Shown here piece after piece: positions 1-7,656 of a DNA stretch of 12,500 bases (within the stretch, counting starts at the first letter, position 1; every line of letters starts with the position of its first letter). Made by a program: the position numbers and the translations under genes. The notes below the pieces were generated by a model. That model was not told the DNA's origin. It saw nothing but the letters and a program-made list of their open reading frames with translations, and searched no databases. The DNA is from Chromera velia (Eukaryota > Sar > Chromeraceae): NCBI GenBank assembly GCA_018398765.1, contig JAHBMJ010001829.1, positions 1 to 12,500 of the forward strand, in the 5' to 3' direction.

Positions 1-30
<30 letters not shown>
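1..30. repeat. (GA)15 microsatellite
   Basis: This is a perfect GA dinucleotide tract at the window edge. It lies about 20 bp beyond the stop codon of the minus-strand gene. In that gene's sense orientation it reads (TC)n, so it probably falls in its 3' UTR or just downstream. Confidence 0.97.
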
Positions 31-32
<2 letters not shown>

Positions 33-49
33 AAGTTCTCATGGGGCAA

Positions 50-97
50 TTAAGCCGGCAGGATCTCAGCAACACGAGTGCACAAAAAAGTGAGAGA
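50..97 (-). CDS. Terminal exon of the PPR-like gene
   Basis: The exon follows a strong acceptor (CTGCCTTTCCAG) and encodes SLTFLCTRVAEILPA and then TAA. It begins in phase 0, matching the previous exon's end. Joined to that exon it gives VQPDKLSLTFLCTRVAEIL, which looks like the start of a PPR motif (the 'PD...T...L' segment). The motif is cut short by the stop, so the protein appears to end in a half repeat. Confidence 0.6.
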   Translation of the reverse strand, partial: SLTFLCTRVAEILPA

Positions 98-831
98 CTG
101 GAAAAGGCAGACCGGGCAAATCAGAACCGCATACAGACAGGAAACTGCTCACAGTCGAACGCAAGACTGACACAAAGACAAAAATCAAGTAGGACTTACG
201 AGCTTGTCGGGTTGCACCTTCACAGGGGGCGTTCGTACCTGAGGAGGAAAGGTGCAAGTGAAGGAGGCGGTGCGGCGAAGTGTACCATCAAGGTCGCGAT
301 AAAACACGACCAAGAGATTGACTAAATGTCAATTACAAGCACACTCGGGGAGGACATTCAGGCCATGCACCCCTCAGAGACAGGCAGGCTCAGGCAAAGA
401 ATGCTGAAAATCCCGGGAGAGCCAAAGAAAAGGAGGCACAAAGAGATTCAGGGAACAGACGAGCTGTCAGGAATTCAGGATGGCGCAGGAGGATACGAAG
501 AGCCACGTATGCCAAACACTTGAGGACTTGCCTAGGGACTCACGTCTCTCTGCAGGTAAATTGCAAGCTCCTGAGCGAAGCCCACATGGTCACCGTGGCG
601 GAGCATGCGCATCGCTCTGTCGAAAAAGAAAACGGACGGCTTGTCAATCTCAGTGAACTGCATGTGAGTAAGTGATGAACAAGTATGAGTCAGAGCTTAA
701 ATCAGGTGCAAGGCGAATGGAGAAACGGAACATAATGTTTTCAACCAAACAGAGGGGCTTATCACTTGCATACCGTGTTCACCCCAGCAGCTACCGGCAA
801 CCTTTTTGACAGTCAAGCACACAGGTATGTG

Positions 832-862
<31 letters not shown>

Positions 863-1456
863 CCCGCCTCTCCTCGCGCAGAAATGCTCAACTCAACTCA
901 AAAGTGGCTATTTGGAGCTGCCGAATGGATGGGAGCCGGCAGACTCCAACAGACAATCGGGAAAGTGACAACAGGCAGGGGCATGTGTAGACGAGAGAGC
1001 AAGAAAGCACTGACCTTTACAGTGAAAGGGGGCTGCAGGCATCAGCAAGCAAGGGGAGAGGAGAAGGGTGAAGGGAAAGGATTTACACACGCTTTCACCA
1101 ATGTACCCGCGAGGCCTTCTCAATTGACTGTTCCCTTGTGCCTGAGGTAAAATGTGAGGACGCGTGCGTCAGCTCATGTGTGTGCATCATGCACTTCATG
1201 GAGTCTTTCTCCCACTGAAAGCTTCGCTCGGGATTTTTTCGACCCTCTCCTTTTCCTTCACACAACTCTTTGTTTTTTTCACTCCAGCCTTTTTTCTTCT
1301 CGTGCCAGTCTGCTTACCTGTCGTATCATTTGTTTCCTGCCCTGCCTGCTGCATGCTTATATTCACCTGTGTGCAAACCCACCCTGTGTTTGTGTACCTG
1401 TTTTTGTAAGTGTGTGTGGGTGCGCGTATGTTCGTGTGACTGTAAGGAGAGACACA

Positions 1457-1511
<55 letters not shown>

Positions 1512-2906
1512 CGAGAGAGAGCGCGAGAGCGCGAGAGAGCGTGTGCGTGTGCATGCGTGCGTGCGAGGCGTTCAAAACCAGACCGTCTCGATACACTGGT
1601 GTTATCATTGCTGCTCTCATTGTCACGTACCGCAAGTCTATTTTTTTCATCTGAATCCCTTTCCCAATCTTTTCCTGCCTAAAATCCTCATCTTCTTTCC
1701 CCTACTTGGGCCAGCCTCAGGGCCAGCCTTCCCTTATTCAAACAAAAAGGTCGTAAGCCACTCTGTTTCTCTATGGTTGCGCACCTTCTTTCGCATGCAA
1801 TCTTCCTGTCGACACGCGCAACAGCCTGAAGGGAGCGACAACTCGCGCATCCAGCCGTCTACCCTAACGACTTACGATGTTCAACGCTCTCTGCATTTGC
1901 CAGACTTCTTCCAGACGGAATCCCTGCAGTCATGCAGACAGAGGAGCCAACAATCCGTTGAACGAATTTGGACTGAGGCCTCCATCTACACACTTCCACA
2001 TCGAGTGGGTAGGCCCACCGCCACTCACTGATGCAGACGAGCAATGCAAGTGCATGTAATCAAGCACTCCGGACTGACATATATACAAAGCAGCGTAAAA
2101 GCTGGCACGGTTGGAAGGGACAGAAATCGAGCTGTCAGGGAGTCAGCAGTTGACTCAGTGACACCTACTGTGGGGGGACAGTGGTAAAGACTGCACATAG
2201 ACTGCACATACCTGGAGGTGTAGGTCGAAGTGGTCGTCTTCCTTCGTTGTGTTGATCTTTGGGGGGAGCCTCCACAGTTCGCAGTTGTTCTTTCTGCAAG
2301 AAACGCACGTGCACATGCATTGGGCCATAGAGGGGAAACGACAGGGAAGAGTTTGCTCGGGAGAAACCTAATCATCGCCATGTTCTAATAGGCGCTTTGC
2401 AACACTATGTGTGGGTGACAGCTGAAGAAATTTCACATGAGCAATAGCTGCAGCAGCGTACTTTCCTGCTACTCATTCAAGAAAGAAACCAAAGCAAAAA
2501 AGACACCCCGGCTGAAGAATTCTTCGTGCAGTAAATGTTTCGACCGGGAAAACCCCTGCATCAGCTGCACTGCTCGCCTTGCGTCGCTCCGATTCCCTGT
2601 TTGTTCCATGTTTGTGAGGGCTTCCACATGCATCAAGCAGGCCAAAACAGAGTGGTGAAACAAGAGAGTTCTGCGAATGTCATTTATATATACTTTGAAA
2701 ATCAGTTTTTGACTGACTTTTGGCCACTGGCCACTTGCAAACTTTCCGACATCGGGCAGAAAGAACGAGATACAGCAACAATGAATCACCCGAAGAAGGC
2801 TTCGTGATCGCCGCGGGAATAGCAACAGCTGAAAGGGCACCGGAAGTCAGCTCAAACAAAGACAGGCGCAACAGCCTTACATCAAGCTCGCAGATCCCGT
2901 CTCACT
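50..2906 (-). CDS. PPR-like helical-repeat protein, 3' part of a split gene
   Basis: Eight minus-strand exons join in frame: 2906-2881, 2828-2790, 2293-2212, 2073-2029, 1923-1876, 657-544, 238-200 and 97-50, ending in TAA at 52-50. The assembled stretch is about 146 residues. Every junction is GT-AG and all phases agree (0, then 2, 2, then 0 throughout). The product has pentatricopeptide-like pieces: CCYSRGDHEAFF, then RALNIFTEIDKPSVFFFDRA continuing to FAQELAIYLQRD, then VQPDKLSLTFLCTRVAEIL. These resemble the usual (YN)xLIxxxxxxGxxxxAxxLFxxM...PD pattern. PPR proteins normally bind organellar RNA. That function is inference, and no targeting peptide is visible because the 5' end is unresolved. 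It could instead be another helical-repeat family. The gene is divergent from the large plus-strand gene. Confidence 0.55.
200..238 (-). CDS. 39-bp exon of the PPR-like gene
   Basis: This small exon sits between acceptor TTTCCTCCTCAG and donor GTAAGTCC, both close to consensus. It encodes VRTPPVKVQPDKL in phase 0 at both ends. The other two frames either stop early or break the phase chain. Confidence 0.65.
544..657 (-). CDS. Largest exon of the PPR-like gene, 38 codons
   Basis: Acceptor CACATGCAG and donor GTGAGTCC bound an open frame beginning FTEIDKPSVFFFDRAM and ending AQELAIYLQRD, phase 0 at both ends. Joined to the preceding exon it gives RALNIFTEIDKPSVFFFDR, then a helix pair, as expected for one and a half PPR units. 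A plus-strand reading of almost the same DNA is also open and flanked by AG and GT, but it has no partner exons in phase. The minus-strand reading is preferred. Confidence 0.7.
832..860. repeat. (CA)n microsatellite, about 14 units
   Basis: This is an uninterrupted CA tract inside the long intron of the minus-strand gene. It reads (TG)n on that gene's sense strand. Confidence 0.97.
1452..1541. repeat. Compound (CA)n(GA)n microsatellite with degenerate tail
   Basis: A CA tract (about 1452-1473) passes directly into a GA tract (about 1475-1505) and then an imperfect GAGAGC/GCGA tail. On the minus-strand gene's sense strand it reads (TC)n then (TG)n. A (TC)n(TG)n array also lies in an intron of the plus-strand gene near 11419-11503. 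Confidence 0.95.
1876..1923 (-). CDS. 48-bp exon of the PPR-like gene
   Basis: A clear acceptor (TGCATGACTGCAG) and a strong donor (GTAAGTCG) flank 16 codons, GFRLEEVWQMQRALNI, phase 0 on both sides. The helical ending continues smoothly into FTEIDKP of the next exon across a 1.2-kb intron. Confidence 0.7.
2029..2073 (-). CDS. 45-bp exon of the PPR-like gene
   Basis: Acceptor TATATATGTCAG and donor GTGAGTGG bound 15 codons, SGVLDYMHLHCSSAS, phase 0 at both ends. The exon could be skipped without breaking the frame, so it might be a cassette exon. Confidence 0.55.
2212..2293 (-). CDS. 82-bp exon of the PPR-like gene
   Basis: Acceptor CGTTTCTTGCAG and donor GTATGTGC bound one base plus 27 codons. 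The exon begins KNNCELWRLPPK and ends DDHFDLHLQ. It enters in phase 2 and leaves in phase 0. The two alternative frames are open but would not match the phase of the next exons. Confidence 0.65.
2294..2789 (-). other. Intron of the PPR-like gene
   Basis: This 496-bp interval lies between two exons that agree in phase 2. It contains an AG...GT block (about 2511-2559 on the minus strand) that is open but 49 bp long, which breaks the phase. Nothing else is recognised. Confidence 0.5.
2790..2828 (-). CDS. 39-bp exon of the PPR-like gene
   Basis: A good acceptor (GGTGCCCTTTCAG) and a weaker donor (GTGATTCA) bound one base, 12 codons (CCYSRGDHEAFF) and two bases. The phase matches both neighbours and completes ATC (Ile) before it and GGA (Gly) after it. 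LICCYSRGDHEAFF resembles the core of a PPR motif (LIxxYxxxGDxExA). Confidence 0.55.
2881..2906 (-). CDS. 26-bp exon, most 5' exon supported for the PPR-like gene
   Basis: The donor GTAAGGCT is strong and the intron after it is only 52 bp. The exon encodes SETGSASL plus two bases. An in-frame TGA shortly upstream means it must start at the CTGGCAG acceptor or use an unseen start. Upstream exons are not identified with confidence. Confidence 0.4.
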
Positions 2907-2966
2907 CTGCCAGTCATACAATCATTGCCGCTGCCTCTGTGACTTTGACATGTTTTCTGCCCAACC

Positions 2967-2988
2967 ACGTACATATATATATGTACGT
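2967..2988. repeat. Perfect 22-bp palindrome
   Basis: The sequence is ACGTACAT, then alternating TA, then ATGTACGT. It equals its own reverse complement over 22 bp, with no loop. Confidence 0.9.
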
Positions 2989-3127
2989 ATGTTCATAAGA
3001 ATGCATACAGACGTATATATATTTCTTATACTGTGTATATGCATGTATACGTGTATTGATCATCTATATATAGCTGTCAGTCAGTCAGCTAGTATATACA
3101 TAGTATATATACATGCATGGTCTTCCA

Positions 3128-3224
3128 TGCATGCAACAAATCAAAAACAAATCACAATTAAGTTTGTTCGCGCGCATATTGGCGCGCGTTGGCGCGCGAC
3201 TTAAGGCAAGTGCATGCATGCATG
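3128..3224. promoter_or_regulatory. TGCATGCA motif cluster with CG-rich tandem repeat
   Basis: TGCATGCA occurs at 3128-3135, and an overlapping run TGCATGCATGCATG occurs at 3211-3224. Between them, TTGGCGCGCG is repeated exactly twice (3179-3198) next to another GCGCGC. TGCATGCA is a known binding motif of an apicomplexan AP2-family protein. A promoter role here, between divergent genes, is inference. Confidence 0.3.
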
Positions 3225-3525
3225 TAAGAATTAAGCGTGAGGGCATGCAGCTCGGGTATTATATGTAGGTATTAGTACGTATATACATAGATCCGATCGA
3301 GGGCCGAGGCCCTGAGAAGTACGCGCGTTCATGGACGAGTGACTTTCATGCGTGAGTGAACACCTATAATAAGGAGTAGTATAAGCTAGGCGCGGCGGCC
3401 TAGTTCGAGGGGCTTGCGCTTGCAACAGATTGGCCATAATAGACGGACAGGACCTATGCCTAGGCAAGATGCATACTGGCCCGACAAAGGACCAGAGAGA
3501 CACTAAAGAATAATAAGGCACTCAC

Positions 3526-3551
3526 CTGAAGTTGGGTGCATGTGCCTCTAG
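3526..3551 (-). CDS. Possible upstream exon of the PPR-like gene
   Basis: On the minus strand, AACTTCAG is followed by a textbook donor GTGAGTGC, and a weak acceptor (TTATACAG) lies 26 bp before it. Read to end in phase 0 it gives RGTCTQLQ. The donor is good, but nothing else supports coding. Confidence 0.2.
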
Positions 3552-3922
3552 CTGTATAACACGTATATTAATATATACACACACATGAAGAGAATCCCGC
3601 TCCAAACAAAGTATTCATATAGGTATAGATGTCAGAGCAGCAAGAGCAGAGCCCAACAAGATGCACTCCGTACGAAAACACGCAACAAACTGCGTGTCGG
3701 CGCCTGTCTGAAACAATTCCGAGCAGAGCGAGACTTAATTCTCATTCTCACACCGACGGATACAGATCTCGTCCCGGGACACTCCCTGCTGTGCGACTGT
3801 CTGACCGCAGATCAGACAGAGTGATCGTCTGCCAGCTTTGACACACAAAGAACTCCAGTCAGCAGTTGAGGTTTGCAGACGAACGTGATGGAGAAGTCAG
3901 TTAAAATCGCTTTGGGCTCACT

Positions 3923-3930
3923 TTTATATA
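3923..3930 (+). promoter_or_regulatory. Possible TATA box of the docking/phosphagen-kinase gene
   Basis: TTTATATA lies 52-59 bp before the ATG at 3982, a plausible distance for a TATA element with a short leader. The whole area is TA-rich, so a chance match is likely. Confidence 0.2.
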
Positions 3931-3981
3931 CGTATATACATGCATTTTTCTTAATGCGTAATGTTCGGTTAGATGTTCTGT

Positions 3982-4020
3982 ATGTGGGAAGATCAGTCTG
4001 TAAAGCATTTTCGTGATCAC
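3982..4020 (+). CDS. Candidate first coding exon, MWEDQSVKHFRDH
   Basis: An ATG opens 13 codons that end at a strong donor, CAC|GTAAGG, in phase 0. To stay in the docking-domain frame the next exon would have to use the acceptor ACACAAAG at 4212, giving RDH|NQNDTRRYLD. The more consensus CTGCAG at 4202 gives a phase mismatch. The donor is convincing and the join is not. Another start further upstream remains possible. Confidence 0.3.
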
Positions 4021-4202
4021 GTAAGGGCTTATAGGGAGTGAAATGCAGCCTTCTCCTTGGTCGTCTTTGTGGATTCACTGAGCTCGACCTTCATCTGCAT
4101 CGGCATCTCTGTTGTTCGTGTATATATTCATCCATGCTCTCTTTCGCGCTGTTCCTCATGCTGCTTTGGATCTCTTTTCCCCTTCTGTGCGTCAACCTGC
4201 AG

Positions 4203-4323
4203 ATACACAAAGAACCAAAACGACACTCGGAGGTACCTGGATGCTCACGATGTTGAGCGGATGTTCGCGCAGATGCTGAACAACGTGGTGCAGAAGAGGG
4301 CCTCCAACCCGAAGGTCTACCTG
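4203..4323 (+). CDS. Exon with first part of DPY-30/RIIa docking motif
   Basis: The exon follows CTGCAG and ends CTG|GTGGGT. Forty codons include TRRYLDAHDVERMFAQML and then RASNPKVYL. The pattern YLxxHxVxxMFxxxLxxVVxxRxxNPxxYL is the helix-turn-helix of the RIIa/DPY-30 dimerization-docking family. These domains dimerise and grip an amphipathic helix of AKAP-like partners (RSP3 in radial spokes, ASH2L for DPY-30). An alternative GTCAGT donor four bases downstream would break the phase. Confidence 0.75.
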
Positions 4324-6695
4324 GTGGGTCAGTCGGTGCATGAACAGGGAGGGAGGCTGTCATGCTCCAATGAATGCGCCTCTTCTCAAACACCGGAAGA
4401 TTGCATGATCAACTCCTGCAACCCCTCTTACCGAGAACAGCTTCCTGCGAAAATGTATGATTATGTCGGCATGCATGTGTGGTTTCTGTGCGTTTCACGT
4501 GAATCTGTGTGTTTCGAAATGCGTGCAGATCAAATATCTTCTGGAGAGATGCAACAGGGAGGAGCTGCGGCTCGTCCAGGCAGCCCAGCAAGCAAGCAAG
4601 GACGCCCTTGGGAGAAGAGCGAAAGAAAAAGACCCAAACGCAAACGAGGGGGAGGGCATCAGTCTGCCTCTGCACCCTGAATCCAAGGCTTTCGTCGTCA
4701 ACGGACTGGACAAGAAGGTGCGTGCGTTCGTGCGTGCAAGAAAATGCACGTCGGCTGGGCACGTTTTTCATTTGAGAGAGACGGCCTGGAGAAAGGAAGA
4801 CGCGTGCTTTTTTCCTCTGCAGCTGAAGTAAGACTCCTTCTGTTTTTTCTTCTAATCTGCACGTGTTTCGGTCTCCACTGTCTCGCTGCAAGCCGACCTC
4901 TGGAGCCAGGTACGGCAGAGCCTTTTTATCCAAAATCTCAACTTCTGCATTCTGCCTCCCTGTCTGCTTGTGTCGTTCCTTACAGCTGTATGCCACCCTC
5001 CGTTGGGAGAAGAGCAAGAGCGGGTACAGCCTGGAGGACTGCCTGAGAATTGGAAAGGTCCACAAGGACGCGGAGACGGGCTTGTTGGCTCTGGACAGGG
5101 ACTGTCTGGATGAGTTCAGACCCGTGTTTGAACAGGTCGGGGGGGGATGGGAGGAATAGAGAGAGCACACAAGGATGAAGGGAATGAATAGGAGGGAATA
5201 CAGCAATAGCATAGAATCGACGAGTTCTGCGCTTTTTGCTGCTCAACGAGCCATTCCAACTACTCTCTTCCCCTCTTTCGGCTCATCTTTCGTTGACTTT
5301 CTCAGGCAGCGAGTAGATGCGTGACTGTTTGTCTTCTGTGTCTACGTCCACTCCTTCCCCTAATGTGTCAAACGGTCCATATACCGCCATGTCTCTTTGT
5401 TTGTCAATTCGTCCATCAATGGATTTCTCCTTTTCGTTCGGTTCCCTCAATTACATTTCCTCTTCAGGTGCTGAAAAGTCGTCTGAAGGTGCCCAACCTG
5501 AACCCCGTGTCCGTGCTCGGCAAGTACACAGCCCAAATGACGAAGACCCCAGAAGCAGAGAACCTCCCCCCCCTCTACCCTCATGAAATGGCCAATCTGG
5601 ATTCTGTCCGTCTCGCATTCGTGCGTCTCCGCGTGAGCAGAAACCTGAAAGCATTCGCCCTCACTCCCCGCATCAGCCGAACAGAACAAGCTCAGTGCGA
5701 GTCTGTCATTGTGGACGCCTGCATGCGTGCGTCAGCCGAATTGGGCCTCCGGGGTTTCTACGTGACGCTCCATGAGCTCTCGGCAGCGGGTCCCTTCCTT
5801 CCCCTCAAGCAGCTCCTCAAATCCCGACGACTGTGGATAGACCCCGACCCTCTCTTTGACTGCGCCTCAATGGCAGACGATTGGCCAGAGAGTAGGGGCG
5901 TGTGGGTGTTGGAGGATCTCTCCATCGCAGTCTGGGTGAACACCTCTGATCATATCAAGGTGGTCGCTTCCGAGTCTGACGGGGGTCGGGCAGGTGTGAA
6001 GGCGATATTCAGAAAGACCTGCGCGTTTCTGGACAAACTCCACCAACACACAGTCCACGTGCCGACCCTCGAGGAGGGCGACGACGAAGACCCAAAGCCC
6101 ATGTCCCCCTTCTCCTACGACGACATGTTCGGATATGTCTCATATGACCCTTTCAACGGGGGACACGGAATGAGGGTGTCTGCCGGTGTGCGCGTGCCCT
6201 TCACAGCGAACGATCCGAACCTTCTCGAAGATCTGAAGAAGACGCTGTCGGGATTGAGGATGAAGGTCTGTTTGTCGGTCTGTGTGCGTCTGTGTTTGCC
6301 TGTCTATGAGTCTGTTTCGAAATGGGGAGGTTGGGTGGGAGTGACTCAGGTGCTCTGCCTGTAAAGGTGCGACATTTTGTTTTTGTCCTTCAACACCAGC
6401 ACGTCTTCTAAAATTCTCTCAGTCCTCCCGTTCATCCACTTGTTTGTTGATCTGTTTATCTGTTAATGTGTGTGTGTATCTGTTTATCCGTTTCTTCGTT
6501 CTTCATGTTCACGTCTTTCACTGTATCTCTCTGTCGTTTTTCGTGCACATCGATGTTTCGATGTACCTGTCTATCAGTACATCTATTCTTCAAAGTTTCG
6601 TGAAAGGAGGCTGTCCGCCCGCTATCTTTACGTCAATCATTTGTGCACACAGGAGTGACCATCTTGCAAATCAACATACGCCAGCTCTGTGTATC

Positions 6696-6732
<37 letters not shown>

Positions 6733-7616
6733 GCAGTTGGGGAAGTACACGAGTCCGGAGGAGGGCATCGTTGAGGTCGTGGATATTGACAGATTCACCC
6801 GAGACGAGGCGGCCACCCTCAAGCTTGTCATCTCTGCATGCAACACACTGGTGGAGAGGGACAACGCACTCAGAGAAAAACAATCGTTCGGGTGGAGTAT
6901 GCAGGTCGGCCATTCAGTCAAATGGGGGGAGGGAGGGGGGACAGAGGCAGAAACTCGGGAGAAGGACTCAGCCGTAGCTCGCCCCTCAGAGAGGCGAAGA
7001 ACAGTGCTCTTGCGTCTCAGTGGTGTTTTCAGCATTTGTCTGATGCTCTTGAAGAGTTTGTGCGCTGACTTCTTGAACCATTAGATAAGAAATGCTTCTC
7101 AGCAATTTTCGCAAAGAACAGTGACACCATTGTGGAGCCCCCTCCGCGCGGTACAGTTGTCACCGCTTTAGCACATGTGCACAGGATAACTTTTTTTCTG
7201 TTTGTTTCTGCAGGTTGCTCAGAAGAAAGCTGCCGAGAAGGAGCAGCAGGCACCAGAGAAAGAGAAAGGAAAGGACGACGAGAAGGCGACCATCAAGCTC
7301 GGAGCTCCCGACCTCTCGTTGCTTTCTGCCAAATTCGCTTCTTCAAATTTTGCAGACGTCGTGAGGGCACAGCTGTATGCAGCACAACACGAAACGGCCT
7401 GGTTGATGGACTCCCTCCTCCTGCCCTCCTTCTTCTATCCGAAGGGCTCACATGGCACTGTGGGGGTGATGCCGACACCCTCCACGAAGGCCCCACCTGC
7501 AGGAGGCTCACTCGTGAGGAATTCCGAACCGTCAGTCTCCTCTCCTGCTTGCCTCTCCCTTCTGCTGCTTTTTTGCTTTCAAAAGAAAAACGATGAAAGG
7601 AAAGGACATCCATCCA

Positions 7617-7656
<40 letters not shown>

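Larger units (their letters stand above)
658..1875 (-). other. Long intron of the PPR-like gene
   Basis: These 1.2 kb separate two exons whose join restores an ALxIFxEI motif. The stretch contains a (CA)n tract, a compound (CA)n(GA)n tract and pyrimidine-rich sense-strand sequence. Long frames on both strands here are microsatellite translations (strings of HTHT, ERER or VCVC) and are not genes. An 18-bp possible microexon at 1015-1032 is noted under rejected items. Confidence 0.6.
2907..3981. other. TA-rich spacer between the divergent genes
   Basis: No convincing coding exon is seen on either strand. The stretch holds repeated TATATA/ACATATAT runs, a perfect palindrome, TGCATGCA motifs and a CG-rich tandem repeat. 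It probably contains the 5' exons, introns and promoters of both genes. Short open frames here (for example from 3585 and 3629 on the plus strand) lack supporting homology. Confidence 0.5.

Noticed and set aside
556-663. Plus-strand exon-like block (AG|GTAAATTGC ... CTGCAT|GTGAGT), 36 open codons
   Set aside because: It overlaps the minus-strand exon 544-657, which has equally good splice sites, a more protein-like translation and partner exons in phase. No plus-strand partner exon was found nearby.
1015-1032. 18-bp minus-strand microexon (PPFTVK) with good acceptor and GTCAGT donor
   Set aside because: It keeps the frame, but inserting it would break the ALNI|FTEI helix. It could be an alternative microexon, which only transcripts can show.
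1270-2031. 253-residue plus-strand open frame
   Set aside because: It is mostly translated microsatellite (HTHT, RERE, SESE) and lies across the minus-strand intron and exon.
2511-2559. Minus-strand AG...GT block, open in two frames (GFSRSKHLL or VFPVETFTA)
   Set aside because: Its length of 49 bp does not fit between two phase-2 exons, and the donor GTGTCT is weak.
3380-3420. Possible tRNA T-arm (AGTTCGAGGG)
   Set aside because: No acceptor stem, D-arm or anticodon arm can be paired around it.
4409-5212. 267-residue minus-strand open frame
   Set aside because: It runs antisense to two exons and introns of the kinase-array gene. It has low-complexity ends and no recognisable domain.
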